A stretch of DNA of 64,000 bases from a virus, in the IMG/VR virus record IMGVR_UViG_3300048835_000830, positions 62,001 to 126,000 of that record. One strand, written 5' to 3'. The position numbers and the translations under genes are program-made. How positions within the stretch are numbered: position 1 is the first letter of the stretch; each line of letters starts with the position of its first letter. Below are positions 33,990 to 41,701 of this stretch, one piece after another. The notes beneath the pieces are model-generated. The model was not told the origin of the DNA, did not search any database, and was given only the letters and a program-made list of their open reading frames with translations.

Positions 33990-34031
33990 AAATCGCCCCA
34001 CATGGTATTTAGATGATTTTTCCTACATTGG

Positions 34032-34040
34032 ACTGATACC
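34032..34040 (-). promoter_or_regulatory. GGTATCAGT, weak variant of the phage promoter motif
   Basis: Directly follows the terminator T-run at 34041 on the minus strand and lies 43-51 bases before the clamp start. Confidence 0.35.
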
Positions 34041-34070
34041 TAAAAAAAAGCGAGCGTTTTACGCGCGCTT
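34041..34070 (-). terminator. Rho-independent terminator upstream of the clamp gene
   Basis: Minus strand AAGCGCGCG, loop TAAAA, CGCTCGCTT with one mismatch, then T8. Insulates the clamp operon from upstream transcripts. Confidence 0.8.
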
Positions 34071-34131
34071 CAAGCATTGCAATCTCAGTGCCTGAGTCAG
34101 GTGAATTTTGTGTCATTCGAGTCTCCACGAT

Positions 34132-34165
34132 AAAAAAAGGAAATGAGGCGCCCGTCGGCGCCCCT
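34132..34165 (-). terminator. Rho-independent terminator after the small membrane protein gene
   Basis: GGCGCC, loop GACG, GGCGCC (a palindromic arm pair), then TCATTTCCTTTTTTT on the minus strand, 5 bases after the stop at 34170. Confidence 0.65.
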
Positions 34166-34169
34166 GACG

Positions 34170-34313
34170 TCAGGCGGCTTTTTTGTCCGCTTTATTATCT
34201 GTGCTGTCACTCGATCCTTTGAAGACCTTCTTAAAGCCCCAAACACCGAGCCACACAGCGCCGACAACTGCACCACCGATAATACCGGACTTGACGCTAA
34301 AATCTTTCAACAT
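34170..34313 (-). CDS. Small single-pass membrane protein
   Basis: 47 residues: MLKDFSVKSGIIGGAVVG begins it, a transmembrane helix spans about residues 10-27 (IIGGAVVGAVWLGVWGF), then KKVFKGS and a charged tail ending NKADKKAA. AAAGGAGAG precedes ATG 34313, and a GGTATAAGA motif lies 38 bases upstream. A lone small membrane protein with its own promoter and terminator; function unknown (superinfection exclusion or lysis regulation are possible). Confidence 0.65.
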   Translation of the reverse strand: MLKDFSVKSGIIGGAVVGAVWLGVWGFKKVFKGSSDSTDNKADKKAA

Positions 34314-34350
34314 GATTTTTCTCTCCTTTTTAAAGATTTCATTTCAATAT

Positions 34351-34359
34351 TCTTATACC
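34351..34359 (-). promoter_or_regulatory. GGTATAAGA motif (candidate phage promoter)
   Basis: Upstream sequence TTTCTGTAATTTCA is nearly the same as that before the 58020 copy. 38-46 bases before ATG 34313, no hairpin between. Confidence 0.55.
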
Positions 34360-34375
34360 CAGAAAACCCTTGAAA

Positions 34376-34558
34376 TTACAGAAACTCATCCGTCGAGTAG
34401 TCAATTGAGGCGAAGACGCAGATCGCGCAGACGATAAGAGCCGCAGCGCTTACGGCGAGCTGCACCGTGATATCCTGCTGCGGCATTTCAAAAGGCGAGC
34501 CCGGGACAAAGCCCTCGCCCGCCTGCCAATGGTAGACTTTTTCAAATGGAGGCATCAT
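34376..34558 (-). CDS. Small membrane protein
   Basis: 60 residues: polar N-terminus of 30 residues, then a transmembrane segment VQLAVSAAALIVCAICVFAS, then a short acidic tail. GGGG lies 7 bases before ATG 34558. Four bases after the upstream stop, so coupled to the 34562 gene. Confidence 0.6.
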   Translation of the reverse strand: MMPPFEKVYHWQAGEGFVPGSPFEMPQQDITVQLAVSAAALIVCAICVFASIDYSTDEFL

Positions 34559-34561
34559 CTT

Positions 34562-35026
34562 CTAGCCCCTTTCCTTCCCCTTCTTTTTTTGTTTTTCGGC
34601 TTCATGGCGAGCCCTGGCTTTAGCCTGCATCGAGGTCTTGAGCACCTCTTCAACCTGCGAAAGACTCTCCCTGATAAGATGGAGCCTGCTGCGAAGTTTG
34701 TCGGCGGTTTCCTGCGAAAAGGCCACGTACTCATTCACCTTGTCGAGAACCTCCTTGGCTTTGAGCCGAAGAAGGTCAAAGTTTTCCCGCATGGCCTGAT
34801 TTTCCTCAAGCTCATCTCCATAGAGCGTGGCGGCTGAATCAAAGCGGGCCATGGTGGTTGTGGCCATGATCTTTATGATGTGATGTCTCCCTGGTGCGTG
34901 CGGATCCTCCTTTTGTGATCTGACGTTGTCCATGCCGGACTTCATAAGTTTGAGAAAAAACGTGCCGATGACAGCGCCGCCCACCCAGGCTGCGCCGCGC
35001 GCAATACTTACAGTAAACGGTTCCAT
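34562..35026 (-). CDS. Membrane-anchored coiled-coil protein
   Basis: 154 residues. Hydrophobic N-terminus (ARGAAWVGGAVIGTFFLKLM) as a membrane anchor or signal, then a long heptad helix (about residues 70-135) and a Lys-rich end. Such topology resembles inner-membrane spanins or structural anchors; adjacent genes 34376 and 35030 also encode membrane proteins. Confidence 0.6.
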   Translation of the reverse strand: MEPFTVSIARGAAWVGGAVIGTFFLKLMKSGMDNVRSQKEDPHAPGRHHIIKIMATTTMARFDSAATLYGDELEENQAMRENFDLLRLKAKEVLDKVNEYVAFSQETADKLRSRLHLIRESLSQVEEVLKTSMQAKARARHEAEKQKKKGKERG

Positions 35027-35029
35027 AAC

Positions 35030-35161
35030 TCACTCCTTTTTCCTCGTGTTTATAGTGATGTCCTTCGGTTCAAGTGGGCCTCCTGTAACGCTGCGAACCA
35101 CTGCCCATAGCATGACAAAGAGGACTGCGATTTCAAACATTCCAACGCCGGGATTATCCAT
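35030..35161 (-). CDS. Small membrane protein
   Basis: 43 residues starting MDNPGVGMFEIAVLFVMLWA and ending ITINTRKKE. One transmembrane helix (about residues 9-24) and a basic cytoplasmic tail. AGGAGAAAGGAC precedes ATG 35161; stop is three bases before the next gene's ATG. Part of a cluster of four small membrane-protein genes. Confidence 0.6.
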   Translation of the reverse strand: MDNPGVGMFEIAVLFVMLWAVVRSVTGGPLEPKDITINTRKKE

Positions 35162-35205
35162 GTCCTTTCTCCTGGTTTGTAAAATCTCGGAATTTGACCA
35201 TAAAG

Positions 35206-35235
35206 AGCCGACCCGCGACTATCCGCAGGTCGGCT
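35206..35235 (-). terminator. Hairpin after the 35269 gene, probable terminator
   Basis: AGCCGACC/GGTCGGCT, 8-bp perfect stem with a 14-base loop containing further pairing, followed on the minus strand by CTTTATGG. T-run is short, so termination may be partial. Confidence 0.5.
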
Positions 35236-35268
35236 GACTCACAAAAGGTGCAGCAAAACCCTTGCAGA

Positions 35269-36513
35269 CTAGGCCTTGCCAACTCTGATCATAGGCGTGT
35301 GTCCAAGGACATCACCTTTGATAGGGTTCGGGATCGTGATAAGGGTTAAAAGTTCCTCGAACGCATCTACGGCAAGCCCGTTGTCAACCTTTACGTCCTC
35401 ACCCCCAAAGCACTCCTCTGTAAAGAGCGCGTGGCGGAGGCGGAAGACGCAGTATTTGAAGAGGGGCGAAGCTATATCGAAGTAGGCCATATCACTTCCA
35501 GGAATTCCCCAGACACAGTTTCTTGCAGCGTAGAGGCAGGCAAGGTGGGTCAACGCCCGGTCCATGGCGTCATCGGTATAGCCTTCGATGTGATCTTTTA
35601 TCTCATGGCTGAGCTTATAGACGCGCTGTCTCCAGCTCCTCGGAAGCGGTGAAGCCTTGTGATCTTTGAAGACGGACTCCGATTTCAGGAGGAGCCGGGT
35701 TTGGATCCCAAGCGGATCGCGCACCTTGTTGTCAGTATCAACCGTCAGCACTTCGGGCCTGTATTTATCGAGGTCCATCGGCTCATCGAGCCCGTACTGC
35801 CTATATTTTAAAAAGCGGTTCATGAGAGAGATTTCGTCGAAGCCGGTCATCCGAATCTCGCCCCTTGGCACAAGCCATCCGCCTGGAAGGGTATCAGCGT
35901 AGAGTTTTCTATATTTATGCATGAACTCTTTGGTGCCTGGCGTTTCCTGACGAACGCTGTGCTCCATAAGAGGTCTTAGGATTATCGAGTTCTGTTTGAA
36001 AAGCATCTCGTCTTTATAGATGCCGCGAAACCTTAAATCCTCCGGTCCAAAGCCGCGAGCGAAGTAGCTTCCCGACTGCTCGTATTCGACCTCAATCCTC
36101 TCATCCATCATGGGGATAAGCTCCGACATCATGCTTTGCCGTGCCTCCTCTCTTTGCAGCGCGAGGAAATGTCGGGCTGTGGCTTCGGCCTGGGCATCGA
36201 TGTCGCCCATAAAGCGAAGCGCCACGCTTCCAAGAAGCGAGAGCTTTGCGCGCAGCTCTTTTGCGATCTGAGCCTTCAGGGTTTCCAGCTCGATGTCGAC
36301 CGGCTCGACGGGACGCGGCTCGTCTTTCTTCACAGGTTTCAAAAGGGCACGCGGGGCGATGTCGGAATTCGCCGTGGCCCTGGCTTCTTCAGACGCAGCC
36401 TCTTCAGCCTTCTCTTTTGCGCCGAAAACCTTCTTTACGACCTTGACCATGGCAAACGTGAGAGCGATGGCTACAGCGCCGACAAAGGCGCGCTTTAGAA
36501 ACGTGACGAGCAT
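35269..36513 (-). CDS. N-terminally membrane-anchored protein of unknown function
   Basis: 414 residues from ATG 36513 (AAAGGGA upstream); the longer frame to 36582 would translate the leader hairpin. Membrane helix at residues 8-24 (AFVGAVAIALTFAMVKVV), then an acidic linker and a large soluble domain with AFEELLTLITIPNPIKGDVL near the end. Paired Cys residues occur but no known motif. Largest protein of the membrane-protein cluster. Confidence 0.6.
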   Translation of the reverse strand: MLVTFLKRAFVGAVAIALTFAMVKVVKKVFGAKEKAEEAASEEARATANSDIAPRALLKPVKKDEPRPVEPVDIELETLKAQIAKELRAKLSLLGSVALRFMGDIDAQAEATARHFLALQREEARQSMMSELIPMMDERIEVEYEQSGSYFARGFGPEDLRFRGIYKDEMLFKQNSIILRPLMEHSVRQETPGTKEFMHKYRKLYADTLPGGWLVPRGEIRMTGFDEISLMNRFLKYRQYGLDEPMDLDKYRPEVLTVDTDNKVRDPLGIQTRLLLKSESVFKDHKASPLPRSWRQRVYKLSHEIKDHIEGYTDDAMDRALTHLACLYAARNCVWGIPGSDMAYFDIASPLFKYCVFRLRHALFTEECFGGEDVKVDNGLAVDAFEELLTLITIPNPIKGDVLGHTPMIRVGKA

Positions 36514-36548
36514 GGCGAAATCCCTTTCGATGAGCTGGACAATAAAAA

Positions 36549-36573
36549 AAACCGACTCCACGAGGGGTCGGTT
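36549..36573 (-). terminator. Leader hairpin with T-run between promoter motif and gene
   Basis: AACCGACTCC/GGGGTCGGTT (10-bp stem allowing one G-T pair), loop ACGA, then TTTTTTTATT on the minus strand. It lies 14 bases after the GGTATACGG motif and 36 before the ATG at 36513. It may terminate the upstream transcript or attenuate the 35269 gene. Confidence 0.7.
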
Positions 36574-36587
36574 TCTATTCACAAAGA

Positions 36588-36596
36588 CCGTATACC
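36588..36596 (-). promoter_or_regulatory. GGTATACGG motif (candidate phage promoter)
   Basis: Followed by TCTTTGTGAATAG, identical to the sequence after the copy at 36925, so the two promoter-leader regions look duplicated. Confidence 0.5.
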
Positions 36597-36639
36597 AAAG
36601 AATTTGTGAAATTTACGGCGTTTCCACCTCAGACCACGA

Positions 36640-36861
36640 TTAAGCAGACTTTTTATAATTCGCTCTTGTTACGACGCGAAATGCTACCGAATAAGTGAGC
36701 GCACTCAAAGAATCGCGCAGGACAGTGCCTGTAAACTTCACCCAAAAGATGGGGTTGAGGAATTGCCGTGCCAGCGCGGCGCCGACCTTCCACCAGCCGT
36801 ATTTTTTCACGGCTTCTTTCAGCACCACTTTAATTCCAGGATTTTCAACATCAACCGTCAT
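36640..36861 (-). CDS. Small hydrophobic protein
   Basis: 73 residues from ATG 36861 (GGAGAATTGT upstream). Amphipathic and aromatic: KYGWWKVGAALARQFLNPIF then VLRDSLSALTYSVAFRVVTR. May associate with membranes. No family recognised. It has its own promoter motif and leader hairpin upstream. Confidence 0.55.
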   Translation of the reverse strand: MTVDVENPGIKVVLKEAVKKYGWWKVGAALARQFLNPIFWVKFTGTVLRDSLSALTYSVAFRVVTRANYKKSA

Positions 36862-36879
36862 ACAATTCTCCATAATAAA

Positions 36880-36899
36880 AAGGCACCGTCATGGCGCCT
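36880..36899 (-). terminator. Leader hairpin with T-run before the 36861 gene
   Basis: AGGCACC/GGCGCCT stem with one mismatch, 5-base loop, then TTTTTATTATG on the minus strand; sits between the promoter motif at 36925-36933 and the start codon. Confidence 0.6.
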
Positions 36900-36924
36900 T
36901 CTGTAAAGTTGCTATTCACAAAGA

Positions 36925-36933
36925 CCTTATACG
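36925..36933 (-). promoter_or_regulatory. CGTATAAGG motif (candidate phage promoter)
   Basis: Variant of GGTATAAGG three bases after the stop of the 36936 gene, preceded by TTAAAAATCGTGG and followed by TCTTTGTGAATAG as at 36588. Confidence 0.5.
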
Positions 36934-36935
36934 AA

Positions 36936-37463
36936 CTAATCCACGATTTTTAACCTTCGCGTCCGTTTGAGCTTCAGCGAAGGGAAAAACCCAAGCTCAA
37001 AGTATTGGGGCTCTCGCCAGAAGTAGGAAAAGGGCTTTGTGCTCTCCTCCAAAAGAGTCTCTACGAGCTCGTAAGCGGTGTCATCAGGCGGTGCCATAAT
37101 AAAATAATCCTTTGTAGTGCCACTGTCGGCAATTTTAAACACGATCGCAAATCCGACCGTTTCCCCAACCATAAGTGGCAAATCATCAACCTGAGGAACC
37201 TCGCCCGTCTGATCAATTATTCTGAAAACCTTCTGACAGATTGTACCTTCAAGCCAAATGTTTAGCAGCCCTGGTTTCGGTCCATAGATCGCTTCCAACT
37301 CAGGCACGCTGCCAAGATCGAAATGCCCTTCTGCCAACGGGATTTGGGTGGCAGTCCCGTCAAAAAACCAGCCGGGCAGCGACGCCCAATGTAAAAAGCG
37401 TTTCCGATCGTACGTGGTCCTCTCGGCCAGGAAAAATTCGGCGTTGGGGTATGCCGTGTGCAT
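36936..37463 (-). CDS. Hypothetical protein
   Basis: 175 residues; AAAGGATTTGAGAC precedes ATG 37463. Aromatic-rich, mixed alpha/beta (FDLGSVPELEAIYGPKPGLL; VGFAIVFKIADSGTTKDYFI). No domain recognised. Divergent from the metalloprotease lipoprotein gene at 37523. Confidence 0.6.
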   Translation of the reverse strand: MHTAYPNAEFFLAERTTYDRKRFLHWASLPGWFFDGTATQIPLAEGHFDLGSVPELEAIYGPKPGLLNIWLEGTICQKVFRIIDQTGEVPQVDDLPLMVGETVGFAIVFKIADSGTTKDYFIMAPPDDTAYELVETLLEESTKPFSYFWREPQYFELGFFPSLKLKRTRRLKIVD

Positions 37464-37481
37464 GTCTCAAATCCTTTCGTG

Positions 37482-37490
37482 TGGTAGAAT
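37482..37490 (+). promoter_or_regulatory. Extended -10 promoter for the metalloprotease gene
   Basis: TGGTAGAAT: TGn plus TAGAAT (-10), 32 bases before ATG 37523 in the divergent gap. It is one of few plus-strand promoters in the right part of the window, so the gene is probably expressed by host RNA polymerase independently of its neighbours. Confidence 0.45.
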
Positions 37491-37522
37491 AGCGCCGACC
37501 CTCAAACAAAGGAGAGGCAGCT

Positions 37523-38278
37523 ATGCAAAGGATGGTTTTCCTTCTTTTATGCTTATTCCAATTTTTCGCTTGTGGTGGCAGGGATGACGAGACGTCGGCC
37601 TTGAGCTACGCGACGTTCACGCCCGGCCGCGAGACCATGAGAGTGTGGTCAGCCTTCACAACAATAGAAGAAAGAGCCTGCATGCTGCCCGTTCAACTCT
37701 ACACCTTCAGCGGAGTTCAGGTTCCGGCGAGCCAAAGCGCTTTCGTGCGAAGCTCGATTGAAAAAGCTGTGGCCGCGTGGACCAGCGCTCTCTTGAATAA
37801 CCCTTTCTGGGACTGCGGTATAGCCCGCGTTGCGTGGGGTGAGGCGGGAGCTGGTACGGTGCAGGTCTACCTCGACCCAACAATCAGTCGGGGCTATGCC
37901 CTCGTCGGGCAAAATCAGATTTACCTCGCCCACGCAACGAGCGTCCCCGAAGACCCTTACGCAGAGCGCGTCATTCTTCACGAATTCGGGCATATGTTCG
38001 GGCTGGCCGATACGTATACGGAAGGCGGCTACCAGCAGCCCATAGGGCAGCCGGCAGGTATCATGAACCGCCTCTTCGATGTACCCGGGTTGACAGCTGA
38101 CGACTTCGCTGGTGCCTACGCGCTTTACGAATACATCAACGGGCGGGGAAGCTTTTGCGATCGCGGCTACATTGTGGGAGGGGCCTACGAAAACCCGAAC
38201 CGCATCGCTTTTTGCGTTCCGGCTTTCGGTCCTAATCCCCCTCCTCCGTCCCGGAAAGAGCCTGCAGTCTCGCTCTGA
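37523..38278 (+). CDS. Secreted lipoprotein zinc metalloprotease (metzincin type)
   Basis: 251 residues; GGAGAGGCAGCT precedes ATG 37523. Signal peptide MQRMVFLLLCLFQFFAC with a lipobox-like end (FFAC, then GG). Catalytic motif HEFGHMFGLADTY near residue 154 gives HExxHxxGxxD, and GIMNRL about 25 residues later is the Met-turn, so this is a matrixin-like metzincin. It would be tethered to a membrane and digest proteins outside the cytoplasm. Oriented against its neighbours with its own promoter, like a lysogenic-conversion (moron) gene. It overlaps the convergent 38232 gene by 47 bases. Confidence 0.8.
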   Translation: MQRMVFLLLCLFQFFACGGRDDETSALSYATFTPGRETMRVWSAFTTIEERACMLPVQLYTFSGVQVPASQSAFVRSSIEKAVAAWTSALLNNPFWDCGIARVAWGEAGAGTVQVYLDPTISRGYALVGQNQIYLAHATSVPEDPYAERVILHEFGHMFGLADTYTEGGYQQPIGQPAGIMNRLFDVPGLTADDFAGAYALYEYINGRGSFCDRGYIVGGAYENPNRIAFCVPAFGPNPPPPSRKEPAVSL

Positions 38279-38501
38279 ACTCATCCTCGTTCGGTGGCGG
38301 CCGGCGGTAAATCGTCCGGTCGATCGCCGCGATTTCCATGTACTTGGGTGCCACGTCGCCTCTTCCGGAGGTGTCGTAGCTCCAACCAAAGTCGGCCTGC
38401 ATTCCAAACTCCCCTCGCCATGAATGGAAAGCCGCATTAAATTGCGCGACGATCGCCTGAAGCCTTGTCACGGCGGCCTGTTCCTGCTCTGTGATGTTCA
38501 T
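38232..38501 (-). CDS. Hypothetical protein
   Basis: 89 residues; CGGAGAACCG precedes ATG 38501, which overlaps the upstream stop (ATGA). Helical N-terminus (EQAAVTRLQAIVAQFNAAFH), polar remainder. Its 3' end overlaps the convergent metalloprotease gene by 47 bases. No family recognised. Confidence 0.55.
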   Translation of the reverse strand: MNITEQEQAAVTRLQAIVAQFNAAFHSWRGEFGMQADFGWSYDTSGRGDVAPKYMEIAAIDRTIYRRPPPNEDEFRARLQALSGTEEGD

Positions 38502-38953
38502 CGGTTCTCCGTAAGACAGTAGTTTCCGTCAATGTACTTCCGCACGAAGGCTCGCCCCTGCGGTGTGAAAAAAAAGAGTCGTCGTGAGCCGAGGTTTTTG
38601 CCTGTGGTCTTATCGACGATAGGAATCAGGGCCTCTTTTAAAAGACCCTTGCTGATCATCTCCCTGTAGCAGCCCTTCGAGCAGATCATATATCGCTTTA
38701 TGTCCTGCGCGGTGAGAGGGACCTCGCGCTCAGGGTCGTGCTTTTTTGTGGCCTCGACGAGCGCCCAGATGCGGGAGATGGGCTCGATGTAGCACTTGAG
38801 GTCGAAGGGTGGCGCCAGCTCCACCGTTTTAAGAGGCTCGGGAATGTATCCGTCGTGGACTTTTTTACAGAGCACCTCGCCGTCAAGCGTGTACTTGATG
38901 ACAAGGCGCGGCTTGTCGCCCTCTTTCGTTCCAACAATGGGAAGTTCCTGCAT
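38498..38953 (-). CDS. Hypothetical protein, possible winged-helix
   Basis: 151 residues. TAQDIKRYMICSKGCYREMI and the following GSRRLFFFTPQGRAFVRKYI look like helix-turn-helix and wing segments. Overlaps the stop of the DnaJ-like gene (TGATG). A phage regulator is possible. Confidence 0.5.
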   Translation of the reverse strand: MQELPIVGTKEGDKPRLVIKYTLDGEVLCKKVHDGYIPEPLKTVELAPPFDLKCYIEPISRIWALVEATKKHDPEREVPLTAQDIKRYMICSKGCYREMISKGLLKEALIPIVDKTTGKNLGSRRLFFFTPQGRAFVRKYIDGNYCLTENR

Positions 38954-39843
38954 CAGCGCCCTCTCTGTTTTCCGTGGAGTTCCTCAAAGAGCCTAAGCCA
39001 TTCATCGCTCTCCTGGTCGAGGTCGGTGTCCTCCTTCCAGTCGATATCAAGCTTTTCCCAGGCCTTGGCCTTTTTGAGCTCATCACGCGTCGGAAAGCTT
39101 ATGTTGACCGTAAGAAGGTGGTCACCTCTCTGCTTTATCCCAAAGGCACTGTCGCGGACCGGCCCACAGCCCTTTATGCGAAGAACGTCGCCTGGTTTGG
39201 TCCCGGCCTTCACCCGAACGGGCCGCAGCCCATACATCGTTAGAATATCGATCTGCCCGCCCTTGAGACAGACGTCAAGCGGCAGGTTTTCCGCCGAATG
39301 AACATTGCCGTCACGGATGCTAAAACGGGCGTGCGGGAGGACCTGGATGATGACCATGGCGTTACCCCTCTCCTCGCCGCAGCGATGCCCACGACCCGAA
39401 AGGAGCTGCTGGTAGCCGTCGCTTGTGTTGGGGTTGAGGTCGATCGTCAGTCGATCAAGCTCTACCTGCCCCCCATCCTCTGCAGCAATGGGCTGGAGGT
39501 TCTCGTCGAGCTGGCAGATGGAGTAGGAGAGGTGGATGCGCCTGCCGAAGAACGCATCCTCGAAACTGACGGGTATCATCATGCGGATGTCCAGCGCGCC
39601 CCGCGCGTTCATGTTGCCGCGTCGTACAGCCTGCTCCCTCTCCTTTTGCCGGTACTCGGCATCGGTCAGCATCTTGTAGGCATGCGTCACTTTCCGAAAA
39701 GCGTCGGCGCTGCCGCCGGGCTTGTCAGGATGATGCTTTTGACAAAGATCCTTCCAGCGCCTTTTGACTTCGCTATAGGTCGGGTTGGTATTGGGCGGAA
39801 ACCCAAGGGCTGTCATTGCTTCCGTTAGATCGTGCATAGCCAT
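38953..39843 (-). CDS. DnaJ/CbpA-like co-chaperone
   Basis: 296 residues. The J-domain is at residues 1-75 with the essential HPD (KHHPDKPGGSADAFRKVTHA). The C-terminal part matches the DnaJ substrate-binding domain: PVSFEDAFFGRRIHLSY, RVKAGTKPGDVLRIKGCGPV and LLTVNISFPT. The Gly/Phe and zinc-finger regions are missing, as in CbpA. It would stimulate host DnaK during replication-complex remodelling or virion assembly. ATG 39837 is an equally possible start. Confidence 0.85.
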   Translation of the reverse strand: MAMHDLTEAMTALGFPPNTNPTYSEVKRRWKDLCQKHHPDKPGGSADAFRKVTHAYKMLTDAEYRQKEREQAVRRGNMNARGALDIRMMIPVSFEDAFFGRRIHLSYSICQLDENLQPIAAEDGGQVELDRLTIDLNPNTSDGYQQLLSGRGHRCGEERGNAMVIIQVLPHARFSIRDGNVHSAENLPLDVCLKGGQIDILTMYGLRPVRVKAGTKPGDVLRIKGCGPVRDSAFGIKQRGDHLLTVNISFPTRDELKKAKAWEKLDIDWKEDTDLDQESDEWLRLFEELHGKQRGR

Positions 39844-39844
39844 C

Positions 39845-40447
39845 TCAATTCATGAGGGTACGGAGGCCGCTTCTGAAACGTTCGTTGAAGCCTTCAAAGA
39901 TGAGCTTTCCCACCGCCTCGGCCGAGTTCCTGTCGGAGTGAAGCACCTCATCGAAGACAGGGTATCTGGCCGTGAGGGAATCTTCAACCCAAGCATCAAG
40001 GGCCGTCTCGCTCGGATGGTGGCCGTAAATCATGTGAGGCTTATAATCCGTCGGCGGAAGAAGGTAAACCCTATAGGCGCGCGGAAAAAGCTTATAGTCC
40101 TCGCAAAAGCATAGACCCTGGATGACTGTGACGTGGAAAAGCCCCATGGTCTCCCAGCGTCCCGTCACGTCATCGACCTGCCGTTTGGCAATTTTGCCCC
40201 AATGCTGGAGGTCCTGCTCACGCCCCCAGTCGAGGATCGCCTGCTCCAGATGAAGATCAAGGTCCGGGTTCTCCGGCACAGGGGAAAACTGCTGCGCCAC
40301 GCTTCGCGCCGCATCACAGATAAGGCGTACCGGGGCCTTCGCGTCGTGAACGTAGACCGCCGTTCCGAGCGCGCCCCACCTTGATTTGAGGTATTCCCCG
40401 ACCTCCCGCATGCCGCTGCCGTGCTTGCCTGAAAGAATGATGTGCAT
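39845..40447 (-). CDS. P-loop-like protein resembling dNMP kinase, Walker A degenerate
   Basis: 200 residues; AGGCAGGGATT precedes ATG 40447. The N-terminus MHIILSGKHGSGMREVGEYL looks like the first strand and P-loop of phage deoxynucleoside monophosphate kinases (LSGxxxSGK), but the Walker A Lys is replaced by Met. Later YRVYLLPP and the RYPVFDEVLHSDRNS region could match the rest of the fold. It may be an inactive or altered kinase; the assignment is tentative. Confidence 0.45.
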   Translation of the reverse strand: MHIILSGKHGSGMREVGEYLKSRWGALGTAVYVHDAKAPVRLICDAARSVAQQFSPVPENPDLDLHLEQAILDWGREQDLQHWGKIAKRQVDDVTGRWETMGLFHVTVIQGLCFCEDYKLFPRAYRVYLLPPTDYKPHMIYGHHPSETALDAWVEDSLTARYPVFDEVLHSDRNSAEAVGKLIFEGFNERFRSGLRTLMN

Positions 40448-40492
40448 AATCCCTGCCTTTAAATGTAAAAATCATCGCCTGAATGAAATCGA

Positions 40493-40517
40493 CCAGAGCC
40501 GCTCAAAGCAGCCCTGG
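40493..40517 (-). terminator. Hairpin after the 40534 gene
   Basis: A 10-bp stem with two G-U type pairs (minus strand CCAGGGCTGC/GCGGCTCTGG, loop TTTGA) followed by TCGATTTCATT. Weak terminator or processing site. Confidence 0.4.
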
Positions 40518-40533
40518 CCTTTGCTTACCTGCA

Positions 40534-41658
40534 TCAGAGAATGGAGTCGCCGGCGGCTTTTACGGCCGGTTTAATCTTTTCCTGCTTTTCGTTCGCCTTT
40601 GCTGTGAGATCTGTGACGATACGGTTGATCTCAGAAAGCACGGCGGCCTTGGGGTCTGCCTCACCCTTTTTCTTGTCGATAGCCTTGAGACGCACTTCGG
40701 TGCTGAACTTTTTCCCGGAGATTTGCTCATAGGCTGCAAACGCCTGCTGAACCTCGGGATCGTTCAGGATGTCCTGCGCGTCCTGCTTTCTTGCGGCCCC
40801 GGTATCGATGTCCACGACATCATCCGAAGAGCCTTCCGGAAGAACCGGGAAGTGGTCCTCGAAGGGCCTTCTGTTTATCTCATCAGCCGTGGCTGGCAGA
40901 AGGAAAGAGGCCGTCTGGAACTGCTCGATCTTTCTTCGGATCTCTTCGCCGTGAAGCTCATAAAGATTCTCATTTGGACGGATCTTCATGATGTGGTGGA
41001 TCTTTGTCATGTCCACCCCGTTCTCCTGGTGCGTCGTCACCGTCTCGGATCGGTAAATCTTGAAGGGGAAGAACTTGATGCTTCCGCGTGTGCTCATGAT
41101 ATGGTGGATCTGGCTATCGAAGTTGTTGATCGAATGCCAGCTCGATGTGTCGATCTCATAGGCCCCGTAGATGGATACGCGCGGCAGGATTACGATGGCC
41201 TTCATTGTTTGTCGGCATTTTTTAGCGATATAGTCAGGGCACTCCTGACCCATGCAGGGGCGGATCGGGACCACTTTCGTAACAGGATCGCGCGCCGCAA
41301 AGTGCTGCGCTGTCCCGGGACTTGTGACAGGCACTTCGTCGATCACGTCTGTTCTAGGGCCGTTACCCATGCAATTGAGTTTTCCACCTATAATGCGGCC
41401 CGTCTGGTCTTTGCGGCCCGCGCCGTAGGACTTGAACCACGTCGGCAGGACAATCTCAAGGTCGTCCCCCGGGAAAAAGGCGTCGAGTTCCTTCGGGTCT
41501 TTGCCATAAACCTCTTCGACACCGGGGGCGTCGGTCAGGACAAAATACTCGACCTCAGCAGGATAGAGGCTTCCCTTGGAAGACTCCTTGCGCACGCCGA
41601 GGCGAATCTTTCCAAGGATAGGGAGACGGCGTCTTTGGGCAACCATTTGAATCGGCAT
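40534..41658 (-). CDS. Recombination-directionality-factor-like (Gp3-like) protein
   Basis: 374 residues; AAGGAGCTGATCAGT precedes ATG 41658. The opening LPILGKIRLGVRKESSKG, then PAEVEYFVLTD, the zinc-type CMGQECPDYIAKKC near residue 137 and ILPRVSIYGAYEIDTSSWHS follow the order of the Gp3-like RDF family of phages. The founding member reverses serine-integrase reactions, but most relatives occur in lytic phages without an integrase, so a general DNA-metabolism role is likely. No integrase is seen in the window. Confidence 0.65.
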   Translation of the reverse strand: MPIQMVAQRRRLPILGKIRLGVRKESSKGSLYPAEVEYFVLTDAPGVEEVYGKDPKELDAFFPGDDLEIVLPTWFKSYGAGRKDQTGRIIGGKLNCMGNGPRTDVIDEVPVTSPGTAQHFAARDPVTKVVPIRPCMGQECPDYIAKKCRQTMKAIVILPRVSIYGAYEIDTSSWHSINNFDSQIHHIMSTRGSIKFFPFKIYRSETVTTHQENGVDMTKIHHIMKIRPNENLYELHGEEIRRKIEQFQTASFLLPATADEINRRPFEDHFPVLPEGSSDDVVDIDTGAARKQDAQDILNDPEVQQAFAAYEQISGKKFSTEVRLKAIDKKKGEADPKAAVLSEINRIVTDLTAKANEKQEKIKPAVKAAGDSIL

Positions 41659-41701
41659 ACTGATCAGCTCCTTGATCGGTTAAATGCTGCACAAAATTCT
41701 T

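Noticed and set aside
40534-41658. Using the RDF-like protein as evidence that the phage is temperate.
   Set aside because: Most members of this family occur in phages without an integrase, and no integrase or attachment site is visible here.
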